Shown here: piece after piece, positions 31,342 to 39,795 of the stretch | Layout of the letters: every line of letters starts with the position of its first letter | Numbering within the stretch: the first letter of the stretch is position 1 | NCBI RefSeq assembly: GCF_008373755.1 | Contig: NZ_VUJV01000009.1 | Span: 118,287 to 182,286 of the forward strand | Direction of reading: 5' to 3' | Source: Nocardioides humilatus | Lineage (GTDB): Bacteria; Actinomycetota; Actinomycetes; Propionibacteriales; Nocardioidaceae | Length of the DNA stretch: 64,000 nucleotides | Notes under the pieces: generated by a model | What the model was told of the DNA's origin: nothing | Database searches by the model: none | Seen by the model: the letters and a program-made list of their open reading frames with translations, nothing else | Program-made: the position numbers and the translations under genes

Positions 31342-32181
31342 ATGCCTGCACTCGCTCGCTCCCGGTTCGTCGGCAAACGCCTCCGCCTCGCGATCGTCGG
31401 ACTCCTCCCGGTCCTCGCCGCGCTCGTCCCGCTGACCGTCCAGGCTCCGGCCCACGCGGTCGCGCCGTCCTACGTCGCGCTCGGCGACTCCTACGCCTCC
31501 GGCGTCGGCACCCGCACCTACACCAGCGAGAGCGGCAGCTGTCAGCGATCGACGTACGCCTATCCCTACCTCGTCGCCCAGCAGAAGGGCTACACCCTCA
31601 CCTTCAAGGCGTGCTCCGGCGCGACCACGTCGACGGTCACCAGCTCGCAGCTGAGCGCGGTCGTGTCGACGACGAAGTACGTCACCATCTCGGTCGGCGG
31701 CAACGACGCCGGCTTCTCCGACGTGATCACCGAGTGCGCGCAGCCCGGGTGGATGTCGGACTGCAACGGAGCGATCGACGGCGCCCAGTCGTTCATCAAC
31801 AACACGCTCCCGACGCGGCTCAACACGCTCTACGCATCGATCAAGTCGCGTGCGCCGAGCGCCGTCGTGGTCGTCACCGGCTACCCGCGCCTCTTCATGG
31901 GCGAGGACTGCAACGCCGCCACCTGGTTCTCCCCGGCGGAGGAGACCCGTCTCAACCAGACCGCCGACCTGCTCAATGCCAAGCTGTCGGCTGCCGCTTC
32001 CGCCAAGGGCTTCAAGTTCGCCAACCCGACCAGCAAGTTCATCGGGCACGCGGTCTGCGACAGCACCGAGTGGCTCAACGGCCTCTCCAACCCGATCAGC
32101 GAGAGCTACCACCCCAACAAGCTCGGGCACTCCTCCGGCTACACGCCGCTGGTCAGCCCGCTGCTGGTCGGCGCCGCCTGA
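31342..32181 (+). CDS. Secreted SGNH/GDSL esterase or lipase
   Basis: 279 residues. A signal peptide (about 1-38, ending APAHA) is followed by a complete SGNH hydrolase: block I GDSYASGVG with the nucleophilic Ser, block III GGNDAGF, and block V YHPNKLGH with the catalytic Asp/His region. Cysteines at CQRSTYAYP, CSGATT, DCNGA and EDCNAA suggest the disulfides of the Streptomyces-type extracellular esterases and lipases. ATG 31342 follows AAAGG and the signal peptide starts there. A CRP-type box lies upstream, so catabolite control is plausible. It is convergent with the RTX protein across a shared hairpin. Confidence 0.92.
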   Translation: MPALARSRFVGKRLRLAIVGLLPVLAALVPLTVQAPAHAVAPSYVALGDSYASGVGTRTYTSESGSCQRSTYAYPYLVAQQKGYTLTFKACSGATTSTVTSSQLSAVVSTTKYVTISVGGNDAGFSDVITECAQPGWMSDCNGAIDGAQSFINNTLPTRLNTLYASIKSRAPSAVVVVTGYPRLFMGEDCNAATWFSPAEETRLNQTADLLNAKLSAAASAKGFKFANPTSKFIGHAVCDSTEWLNGLSNPISESYHPNKLGHSSGYTPLVSPLLVGAA

Positions 32182-32192
32182 CCCAGGAAGCT

Positions 32193-32219
32193 CCCGGACG
32201 GGTGGTCATCCCGTCCGGG
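32193..32219. terminator. Bidirectional hairpin between SGNH hydrolase and RTX protein genes
   Basis: CCCGGACGGG pairs perfectly with CCCGTCCGGG around TGGTCAT. The stop codon of the convergent reverse gene (32206-32208) lies in the loop, so the hairpin can end both transcripts. Confidence 0.75.
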
Positions 32220-34044
32220 GGCTGCCGGTGGCGCCGCTGCAGCTGCTGCCCGCCGGGTCGATCGCGTCGCGCTGGGCAGGGAAGTCGTTGCCGTCGCCGC
32301 AGTTGATGACCGAATCCTTCACGAAGTCGAGCGCGTCGATGAAGTCAGTGCCGCCGAGGCCGTAGAGCTTGTCGGCTCCCGCGCCGCCGTAGATCGTGTT
32401 GTCACCGTTGCTCCCGGTGAGGCTGTCCGGGCCCGAGCTCCCGAAGATGTCCTCGACGCTTGCTGCGACGGTGTCGCGCTGACCCACCGGGCCGTCCAGG
32501 GAGTCGCCGTCGTCATCCGCACCAGCGCCGATCGTGACCGCCACTCCGAAGTGACTGGCGTAGCTGACCTCGTCACGTTGTGGGCCGCCGATGAGCAGGT
32601 CGGCGTCGTTGTCCCCAGTGAGGAAGTCGCTGCCCTCGCCGCCCGCGAGCAGGTCATCGCCGCTACCGCCGAAGATGTCGTCATCCCCCTCCTCTCCGTA
32701 GAGCGTGTCGTAACCAGTTCCGCCGCTGATCAGGTCGGCGCCGCCTCCGCCGCGGATCGTGTCCGCGCCCTGGCCACCATAAAGCGCGTTGTCCGCGGAG
32801 CTTCCCGTCAGCTCGTCGGCGCCTCGCCCGCCGTCCAGCCCTTCGACGTCCTTGCCGATGGAGTCGCGCGCACCCTGCGGACCGTCCTCGTCGGAGCCGT
32901 CGTCCCCGGTGCCACCGGTGAGGTCGGCGGTCGTTGCCGCTTCGTGGTCAGTGTAGGAAACCCTGTCGGTGCCGGTGCCACCGCAGAACACGTCGGCGCC
33001 GTCGAAGCCCCGCAACACGTCGTTGCCGCCGAGTCCGTGGATGACGTCCGGCCCCGCGGTGCCGTCGATGAAGTCGTTGCCCGCAGTGCCGGTGATGGTT
33101 GCTGCTCTGCCCTGGCAAAGGGTGATCGTGGGCCCCCAGGTAGGGCTGGCATCGGTGACAGAGTTGACGGTGACGCGGCTCAGGCCGCTGCCGTTGACGT
33201 TCATCGTGTAGATGTCGGCGAAGCCGTGACGGTCGGTCTCGAAGGCGATCTTGGTGCCGTCGGGAGACCAGGACGGGTGCACGTCGGAGGCCGAGCTGGT
33301 TGTGACCCGGTTCTGGCTCGTGCCGCTCACGTTCATCGTGTAGATCTCTTGGTTGGCTCCGTCGCGGTTGCTGACGAAGGCGATCCTGTTGCCGTCGGGG
33401 GAGTAGGCCGGCTGGGAGTCGCTCCAGGAGTTGTTGGTGAGAGCGGTCTGTCCCGAGCCGTCGATGTTCATCACGTAGATCGCTGCGAACCCAGCCACTG
33501 CACTGGTGTAGGCGATCTTGGTGCCGTCCGGGGAGAAGACCGGATCGGTGTCGTGGCTCGCCGCCCCGGTGAGCCGCACCCGGCCCGAGCCGTCGCTGTT
33601 CGCGATGGCGATGTCCGAGCCGCCGTTCCCCGCCAGCTCGTAGGCGATCTTGGTCCCGTCAGGGGAGAGGGCCGGGTCCGTCTCTGCTGCGGAGCTGGCT
33701 GCCACCGCGTGCTTGTTGCTGCCGTCGGCGTCCATGATCCAGATGTCGCTCTCCCCGTCGCCCGTGGTCGCGTAGGCGATCTGGGTGCCGTCGGCGGAGA
33801 ACGCGGGGTCGCGCGACTCGTTGTCGGTGGTCAACTGGACGTCGCCCACGGTCGGGCCCACCAGGTAGATGTTGTCGTTGGACGAGCCGTCCGTGCGTGC
33901 GAGCGCGATTTCGCCGTTGATCCCCGGGGTCACTGCGGCGACGACCACGGCCTTAGCGGCGGAGGGTGCCACTGTCGTGGCTGGGGCCACCAGGGCTGTG
34001 GTGGCGAGGGCGAACGCGCCGAGCGCGATGCGGGGAGTGCGCAT
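32206..34044 (-). CDS. Secreted TolB-type propeller with C-terminal RTX calcium-binding repeats
   Basis: 612 residues. A signal peptide (about 1-31) is followed by six WD40-like/PD40 blades (about 40-305) repeating the motif FSPDGTKIAY, then DIYTMNVDGSG-type strands. RTX/hemolysin-type nonapeptide repeats follow (about 315-580; GGNDVLRGFDGADVFCGG; GGGGADLISGGTGYDTLYGEEGDDDIFGG). Calcium would fold the C-terminal part outside the cell. There is no enzymatic motif. The gene is not accompanied by type I secretion genes, and the N-terminal signal peptide suggests Sec export instead. AGGAGG lies eight bases before ATG 34044. Confidence 0.9.
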   Translation of the reverse strand: MRTPRIALGAFALATTALVAPATTVAPSAAKAVVVAAVTPGINGEIALARTDGSSNDNIYLVGPTVGDVQLTTDNESRDPAFSADGTQIAYATTGDGESDIWIMDADGSNKHAVAASSAAETDPALSPDGTKIAYELAGNGGSDIAIANSDGSGRVRLTGAASHDTDPVFSPDGTKIAYTSAVAGFAAIYVMNIDGSGQTALTNNSWSDSQPAYSPDGNRIAFVSNRDGANQEIYTMNVSGTSQNRVTTSSASDVHPSWSPDGTKIAFETDRHGFADIYTMNVNGSGLSRVTVNSVTDASPTWGPTITLCQGRAATITGTAGNDFIDGTAGPDVIHGLGGNDVLRGFDGADVFCGGTGTDRVSYTDHEAATTADLTGGTGDDGSDEDGPQGARDSIGKDVEGLDGGRGADELTGSSADNALYGGQGADTIRGGGGADLISGGTGYDTLYGEEGDDDIFGGSGDDLLAGGEGSDFLTGDNDADLLIGGPQRDEVSYASHFGVAVTIGAGADDDGDSLDGPVGQRDTVAASVEDIFGSSGPDSLTGSNGDNTIYGGAGADKLYGLGGTDFIDALDFVKDSVINCGDGNDFPAQRDAIDPAGSSCSGATGSPRTG

Positions 34045-34155
34045 CGGATTCCTCCTGGGAGCGGGGAGTGGACACCCGCCCGGACAGGGATGCGCGCCAA
34101 CTTACGCCGCAGGTAGCGCCCCAGTCATCATCCGGAAGGCTGATAAAACCGTCGC

Positions 34156-36066
34156 ATGCGACGGATCTCGGTGGCACTCCCGACCTGCCTGATGCTCCTG
34201 CTCTCGGCCTGCTCCGACGAGGTCCAGGGCGATGACAGCGACGAGGCGAAGGCGGTGGCCGGAGCGCTCGCGAAGGCGCTGGCCGAGCCCGATGCCGAGG
34301 CGCGCTCGAAGAGCCTCGAAACCGTCCCGTTCGCCAACGAGCAACCGAGCATCGTCGCCGAGCGCTACAGCGCGATCATCACCGGGATGGACGGGATCAC
34401 GCCGACCATCGAGGTCGGCGACTTCAACGACGACAAGGGTTTCGACACGGTCGGCCTGACCTGGTCATGGCCCGTGGTCGAGGGCGAAGACCCGTGGACC
34501 TACGACACGCTCGTCGAGCTGACCCCCGCTGGCGACGGGTGGCAGGTCACCTGGCAGCAGGGCATCGTCGTGAAAGACCTGGGCAAGGAGGAGGTCCTCG
34601 ACGCGACGACCGTCCCGGCGAAGCGAGGCGAGATCCTCGGCGCCGACGGCGCGGTGCTCGTGACCGAGCGGCCCGTCACGCGGATCGGCATCGACCGGGT
34701 GCAGGTCAAGGGCGCCAAAGCGGCCCAGGCTGCAGGTCAGCTCGCGACGCTGGTCGGGATCGACGTCGCCGCCTACGTGAAGGCGGTGAAGGCAGCCGGC
34801 GACCGGGCGTTCGTCGAGGCGATCACCTATCGCAAGGGCGAGGTCCCCTCCGAGGTCGAGGCCGGGCTCCGGTCGATCGACGGGTCACTCGCGGTCGCCG
34901 ACGAGATCGCGCTGGCGCCGACCAAGGACTTCGCGGCGCCGATCCTCGGCCGCGTCGGGCCGGTGACCGCGGAGATGATCGAGGAGGACCCCGAGCGCTA
35001 CGAGGTGGGCGACATCGCCGGGGTCAGCGGACTCCAGGCGAGGTACGACGACCAGCTCGGCGGCACTCCCGGCCGCGTCGTCGAAGCGGTGTCGGAGACC
35101 AACCCGCGTTCACGCGAGCTCTACCGCGTCGACGGCGCTGACGGGGATCCGCTCGAGCTCACCCTCGACCCTCACCTGCAGTCGACCGCCGAGGACCTGC
35201 TCGCCGGCATCGTCCCGTCGAGCGCACTCGTCGCGATCCGGCCGAGCGACGGCGCGATCCTCGCGGCCGCCAACGGACCGGGCAACGCCGGGCAGAACTT
35301 CGCGACCTACGGACAGTTCCCGCCCGGCTCGACGATGAAGATCGTGAGCAGCCTCGCGCTGCTGCGTGCTGGGCTCACGCCCGACAGCACCGTGAGCTGC
35401 CCGGCGACGCTCGACGTCGACGGCAAGGAGTTCAAGAACTACACCGGCTACCCGAGCAGTGCGCTCGGCGACATCCCCCTTCGTACGGCGCTCGCGCAGT
35501 CCTGCAACACCGCCTTCATCGGCGCCCGCGACGAGCTCGGTCCCGACGACCTCGTCGACGCGGCGGCGAGCCTCGGGCTCGGCGTCGACCACGACCTCGG
35601 GTTCCCCGCCTACTTCGGCAGCGTCCTGCCGCCGGCCAGTGAGACCGAGAAGGGAGCCGACATGATCGGCCAGGGCACCGTGCTCGCCTCACCCATGACG
35701 ATGGCGTCGGTGATCGCGTCGGTGCAGAAGGGGGCGCTCGTCGTACCTCGGCTCCTGACGCAGGTCGACGTCGCCGACCACGACAACACCCCACTGACGG
35801 GCAAGGAGGCCGAGCAGCTGCGCACGATGCTGCGCGGCGTCGTGACCGAGGGCAGCGGTAGCCTGCTGGTCGACCTGCCGGGCGACCCGGTCATCGCCAA
35901 GACGGGCACGGCGGAGTTCGAGGGCGACGGCGGCATCCAGACCCACGCGTGGATGATCGCCGCCCAGGGCGACCTCGCCGTCGCGGTGTTCGTCGGCGTC
36001 GGGGAGTCGGGGTCCCAGACCGCGGGCCCGATCCTGGAGGCGTTCCTTCGGGCCGCCGCCCCATAA
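34156..36066 (+). CDS. Class B penicillin-binding protein (lipoprotein, MecA_N plus transpeptidase)
   Basis: 636 residues. The lipobox LLSAC anchors it at the membrane. An NTF2-like MecA_N domain (about 25-145) is followed by a dimerisation domain (about 155-310) and the transpeptidase with STMK (S392, K395), SCN (S449) and KTG (K582). All three motifs are intact. It cross-links peptidoglycan outside the membrane. Single-copy actinobacterial relatives are often called penicillin-binding transpeptidase or PbpA-like. The ATG is preceded by GATAAAAC but no clear ribosome site. A hairpin CGAGCCCC / GGGGCTCG (36074-36114) follows the stop. It is divergent from the RTX protein. Confidence 0.93.
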   Translation: MRRISVALPTCLMLLLSACSDEVQGDDSDEAKAVAGALAKALAEPDAEARSKSLETVPFANEQPSIVAERYSAIITGMDGITPTIEVGDFNDDKGFDTVGLTWSWPVVEGEDPWTYDTLVELTPAGDGWQVTWQQGIVVKDLGKEEVLDATTVPAKRGEILGADGAVLVTERPVTRIGIDRVQVKGAKAAQAAGQLATLVGIDVAAYVKAVKAAGDRAFVEAITYRKGEVPSEVEAGLRSIDGSLAVADEIALAPTKDFAAPILGRVGPVTAEMIEEDPERYEVGDIAGVSGLQARYDDQLGGTPGRVVEAVSETNPRSRELYRVDGADGDPLELTLDPHLQSTAEDLLAGIVPSSALVAIRPSDGAILAAANGPGNAGQNFATYGQFPPGSTMKIVSSLALLRAGLTPDSTVSCPATLDVDGKEFKNYTGYPSSALGDIPLRTALAQSCNTAFIGARDELGPDDLVDAAASLGLGVDHDLGFPAYFGSVLPPASETEKGADMIGQGTVLASPMTMASVIASVQKGALVVPRLLTQVDVADHDNTPLTGKEAEQLRTMLRGVVTEGSGSLLVDLPGDPVIAKTGTAEFEGDGGIQTHAWMIAAQGDLAVAVFVGVGESGSQTAGPILEAFLRAAAP

Positions 36067-36073
36067 AAACTAG

Positions 36074-36114
36074 CGAGCCCCCTGCGTCGCATGGGGTCAA
36101 CGTCAAGGGGCTCG
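36074..36114. terminator. Possible terminator of the penicillin-binding protein gene
   Basis: CGAGCCCC (36074-36081) pairs with GGGGCTCG (36107-36114) across a 25-base loop. It begins seven bases after the stop. The long loop makes this weaker than the other hairpins. The following 150 bases, up to the dehydrogenase start, show no other feature except a weak CACAGT hexamer six bases before the ATG. Confidence 0.45.
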
Positions 36115-36268
36115 GTCGTGTTCGTTGGTGCTCCCTCCGAAACGACGAGATCACCATAACCCGGGACCGGGCGAGGTGGGCAAGGGTCTGAGCAAGAAAC
36201 GTCCGAACGGTTATCCCTCGTGGGGCTCGAGGGGCGACGACCGCGGGACCGCGTGCCACAGTGGCCCC

Positions 36269-37723
36269 ATGAGCACCGAGCCCTTGTCCGCCGATCGCCG
36301 TCAGCTCTTCATCGGAGGGGAGTGGCGGCCCGCATCGGGAGGCGGCCGCTTCGACGTGATCGACCCGGCCGACGGGTCGGTGCTGACCGACGTCGCTGAC
36401 GGCACGCTCGACGACGCGCGGGCAGCGCTCGAGGCCGCCGTCGCCGCGCAGGCCGACTGGGCCGCCACGGCGCCTCGCGAGCGCGGCGAGATCCTTCGGC
36501 GCGCGTTCGAGCTGGTGACGTCGCGGGCTGACGACCTCGCGCGGCTGATGAGCCTGGAGATGGGAAAGACCGTCGCGGAGGCGCGCGGTGAGGTGACCTA
36601 CGGCGCCGAGTTCCTCCGCTGGTTCTCCGAGGAGGCGGTCCGCATCCACGGCCGCTGGATGCAGGCTCCAGCGGGCAACTCGCGACTGCTGACGCTGAAG
36701 AAGCCGCTCGGACCGTGCCTCTTCATCACGCCGTGGAACTTCCCGCTCGCGATGGGCACCCGGAAGATCGGACCGGCCGTCGCCGCGGGCTGCACGATGG
36801 TCGTGAAGCCGGCCGGTCAGACGCCGCTGACGATGCTGCTGCTCGCGGACCTGATGACTGAGGCGGGCCTGCCGGGCGGCGTCCTCAACGTGATCACGTC
36901 GAAGAGCTCGGGGAAGATCAGCGAGGTCCTGATGGCCGACGCGCGGCTGCGGAAGGTCAGCTTCACCGGCTCGACCGAGGTCGGCAAGGTGCTCGTCGCC
37001 CAGTCGGCCGGCCAGCTCCAGCGGGTCAGCATGGAGCTCGGCGGCAACGCGCCCTTCCTCGTCTTCGCCGACGCCGACATCGATGCCGCCGTCGACGGCG
37101 CGATGATCGCCAAGATGCGCAACATGGGCGAGGCCTGCACGGCTGCCAACCGCTTCCTGGTCGATGCCTCGGTGGCCGAGGAGTTCGCGACCAAGCTCGC
37201 CGCCCGGATGGGCGCCCTCACGCTCGGCCGCGGCCAGGACGACGGTGTCGACGTCGGCCCCCTCATCGACGACAAGGCCGTCGAGAGCGTGACCGCGCTC
37301 GTCGAGCAGGCCGTCGCCGCCGGCGCGCGCGTCGTCACCGGGGGCAGCGCCCCCGACGGACCGGGGTCGTTCTTCACGCCGACGGTGCTGGCCGACGTAC
37401 CTGCCGATGCCGACGTCAACGTGCAGGAGATCTTCGGCCCCGTCGCGCCGATCACGACCTTCACCTCCGAGGCGGAGGCCGTCGAGCGGGCCAACGCGAC
37501 CGAGTACGGCCTGACCGCCTACGTCTTCACCCGCGACCTGTCCCGGACCATCCGGATGGCCGAGTCGCTGCAGTTCGGGATGGTCGGCATCAACAGCGGC
37601 CTGGTCTCCAACCCCGCCGCACCCTTCGGCGGCGTCAAGGCCAGCGGCTTCGGCCGGGAGGGCGGTTTCGAGGGCATCGAGGAATACCTCGACACGACGT
37701 ACGTCGCCCTCCCTGCCGGCTGA
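36269..37723 (+). CDS. gabD: NAD(P)-dependent succinate-semialdehyde dehydrogenase
   Basis: 484 residues. This is a complete aldehyde dehydrogenase: the cofactor motif TPWNFPLAMGTRKIGPAVAAGC, FTGSTEVGK, the catalytic base E256 in MELGGNAPF and the catalytic C290 in GEACTAANR. The NMGEACTAANR context is typical of actinobacterial succinate-semialdehyde dehydrogenases. It oxidises succinate semialdehyde to succinate at the end of the GABA shunt; another aldehyde substrate cannot be excluded. ATG 36269 was chosen because homology begins there. The open frame upstream has no aldehyde dehydrogenase features. The gene is monocistronic, convergent with flotillin. Confidence 0.88.
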   Translation: MSTEPLSADRRQLFIGGEWRPASGGGRFDVIDPADGSVLTDVADGTLDDARAALEAAVAAQADWAATAPRERGEILRRAFELVTSRADDLARLMSLEMGKTVAEARGEVTYGAEFLRWFSEEAVRIHGRWMQAPAGNSRLLTLKKPLGPCLFITPWNFPLAMGTRKIGPAVAAGCTMVVKPAGQTPLTMLLLADLMTEAGLPGGVLNVITSKSSGKISEVLMADARLRKVSFTGSTEVGKVLVAQSAGQLQRVSMELGGNAPFLVFADADIDAAVDGAMIAKMRNMGEACTAANRFLVDASVAEEFATKLAARMGALTLGRGQDDGVDVGPLIDDKAVESVTALVEQAVAAGARVVTGGSAPDGPGSFFTPTVLADVPADADVNVQEIFGPVAPITTFTSEAEAVERANATEYGLTAYVFTRDLSRTIRMAESLQFGMVGINSGLVSNPAAPFGGVKASGFGREGGFEGIEEYLDTTYVALPAG

Positions 37724-37729
37724 CGGACC

Positions 37730-39118
37730 TCAGGCCTCGGTCGACTCCTCGGCCCCGCCTGCCACAACCGGAGCGGCAGCCGACTTGTCGATGGCCTTGT
37801 GCAGGAGCGACTCCAGGTCGAGACCCGTCGTGGCCTTCAGCATCTCGAGCGTCTGCGCGACGTTCTGCACGACCTGCTTGGGCATCGCGCCCGCGCCGTC
37901 GGTCGAGAGCACGGTCAGGTTGTCGATGGCGCTGATGGGGGCGGCGACCTCCTTCGCGATCTGCGGGAGCACCTCGATGAGCATCTGCAGCACCGCGGCC
38001 TCGTTGTAGTTGGCGAAGGCCGCTGCGCGCTTCTCCATCGCACCGGCCTCGGCCTGGCCGACGGCGAGGGTCGCGGCGGCCTGGGCCTCACCCTCAGCCT
38101 TGACGGCGTCGGCGAGCGCGGTACGGCGGGCCTTCTCGGCCTCCGCGGCCAAGATCTGGGCCGACTTGTGCGCGTTGGCCTCCTGCTCGACGCGGTAGCG
38201 CTCGGCGTCGGCGGGCTTGCGGACCTGGGTCTCGAGCTGGCGCTCGGTCAGGGCAGCCTGGCGTACGGCGACCTTCTCCTGCTCGGTGAAGATCGCCTGG
38301 TCGCGCTCGGCCTGGGCGAGCGGTCCGGCCGCCGCGGCCTGGGCCGCCGCAGCGTCGGTCTCGGCCTTGATCTCGGCCTGCTTGAGGGCGAGCGTCCGCT
38401 GGGAGATCGCGATCTCCTGCTCGGCGGCGATGCGCGCCTGCTCGGCGGCCTGGCGAGCGTTGGCCTCCGCGATCGAGGCCGCCTGCTGGATCCGGGCAGC
38501 CTCGGGACGACCGAGGTCGGCGAGGTAGGTGCCGTCGTCGGTGACGTCCTGGATCTGGAACGCATCGAGGATCAGGCCCTGGCCGGTCAACGACGCCTCG
38601 GACTCGTCGGCCACCCGCTGGGCGAACGCCGCGCGGTCGCGGATGATCTGCTCGACGGTCAGGCCGCCGACGATCGAGCGGAGCGCACCCGCGAGCACCT
38701 CCTGGGTGAAGCCTTCGATGTCGGCCTGCTGGCTCAGGAACCGCTGCGCGCCGAGCCGGATCTGGTCGGCGTTGCCACCGATCTTCACGATCGCGACACC
38801 GTCGAGGTTGAGCTTGATGCCCTGGCCGGAGACGGCGCCGCTGATGTGCACGGAGATCCGGCGGCTGGAGAGGTCCATCGTGGCGAGCTTCTGGATGAAC
38901 GGCACCACGAAGACGCCACCGCCGAGGACGACCTTCTGCCCCGAGAGGTCGGTCGTGAGCTCACCGCTCTCCGGGTTGAGCACCGCCTTGCCCTTGCGGC
39001 CGGTGACGATGAACGCCTGGTTGGGCCCGGCGACCTTGTAGCGGCTGGTGATGAGCAGCACGAGCAGCACGAGGAGTACGACGACTCCGATGATCGGCCC
39101 TGCAACGTCGATGGACAT
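37730..39118 (-). CDS. Flotillin-like SPFH/band 7 membrane protein
   Basis: 462 residues. An N-terminal membrane helix (about 7-24, GVVVLLVLLVLLI) is followed by an SPFH domain (about 28-200; YKVAGPNQAFIVTGRKGKAVL; IIRDRAAFAQRVADE). A long Ala/Glu-rich coiled coil (about 200-360) and a C-terminal region (NLTVLSTDGAGAMPKQVVQNV) follow. These features match bacterial flotillins (FloA/YqiK/YuaG type) that organise membrane microdomains. The NfeD-like gene lies 37 bases upstream on the same strand, and this pairing is the known partner arrangement for flotillins. Confidence 0.93.
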   Translation of the reverse strand: MSIDVAGPIIGVVVLLVLLVLLITSRYKVAGPNQAFIVTGRKGKAVLNPESGELTTDLSGQKVVLGGGVFVVPFIQKLATMDLSSRRISVHISGAVSGQGIKLNLDGVAIVKIGGNADQIRLGAQRFLSQQADIEGFTQEVLAGALRSIVGGLTVEQIIRDRAAFAQRVADESEASLTGQGLILDAFQIQDVTDDGTYLADLGRPEAARIQQAASIAEANARQAAEQARIAAEQEIAISQRTLALKQAEIKAETDAAAAQAAAAGPLAQAERDQAIFTEQEKVAVRQAALTERQLETQVRKPADAERYRVEQEANAHKSAQILAAEAEKARRTALADAVKAEGEAQAAATLAVGQAEAGAMEKRAAAFANYNEAAVLQMLIEVLPQIAKEVAAPISAIDNLTVLSTDGAGAMPKQVVQNVAQTLEMLKATTGLDLESLLHKAIDKSAAAPVVAGGAEESTEA

Positions 39119-39155
39119 CAGACCTGTTGCCTTTCCAGCGGTGGGTGTGGGGGTG

Positions 39156-39674
39156 TTAGGACGACGGGGACCAGACCGGGGCCACGGTGACCGCGGTCGG
39201 TGACAGGACTCCGGTGATGCTCACCTCGGTGCCCGAGGGGATGGCCAGCACGGCGTTGGCGTTGCACTGGAGGACGTGGCCGCCGACGGTGACGCGGACG
39301 ACGCCGTAGCTCTCGCCGCCGGGGATGTCGTGGAGCACGCGGCCGACCTGGCCGACGGCGTCGCTGATCGAGACGGTGCCGTCGCTCGGCCCGTCCTTGA
39401 TCAGCCGGGTCAGCCACCACGCGAACCAGCCCACCGCAACGCCGCTGACGCCCCCGATCAGGACCGTCGGCAGCGTCGGCAACCCGCCGCCGTCGGCAGC
39501 GGCCGCGCCGAAGCCGAAGGCGGACACGAATCCGCCGAGCACCGCGGTGGAGAACACGTCGGACTCCAGGATGCTGAACGCGCCGTGGAGGGCGCCGTCG
39601 AGGAGGTCACCGACGATGACCGACAGGGCGATCAGTGCGAGGCCGGCGAAGCCCAGCACGAGGTAGAGCGTCAC
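39156..39674 (-). CDS. NfeD-like membrane protein partner of flotillin
   Basis: 172 residues. Three hydrophobic stretches at the N-terminal half (LYLVLGFAGLALIALSVIVG; FSTAVLGGFVSAFGFGAAAA; TVLIGGVSGVAVGWFAWWL) precede a C-terminal OB-fold-like domain (GQVGRVLHDIPGGESYGVVRV; GHVLQCNANAVLAIPSGTEVSI). Short NfeD proteins anchor next to flotillin genes in many bacteria. GTG 39674 was chosen because the first membrane helix begins directly after it; the longer frame upstream is unrelated. It is divergent from the MFS transporter. Confidence 0.82.
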   Translation of the reverse strand: MTLYLVLGFAGLALIALSVIVGDLLDGALHGAFSILESDVFSTAVLGGFVSAFGFGAAAADGGGLPTLPTVLIGGVSGVAVGWFAWWLTRLIKDGPSDGTVSISDAVGQVGRVLHDIPGGESYGVVRVTVGGHVLQCNANAVLAIPSGTEVSITGVLSPTAVTVAPVWSPSS

Positions 39675-39795
39675 GTGTACTCCGACTTGGGGGTGGAGTC
39701 GGATCGTATCCGCCGGTGGGGCCGCCAAACCGACCCGCGATGAATTCGGTGGTGACTGTCGGTCCTCACCCTCAGACTCTCGGGAGGAGCTCTTG

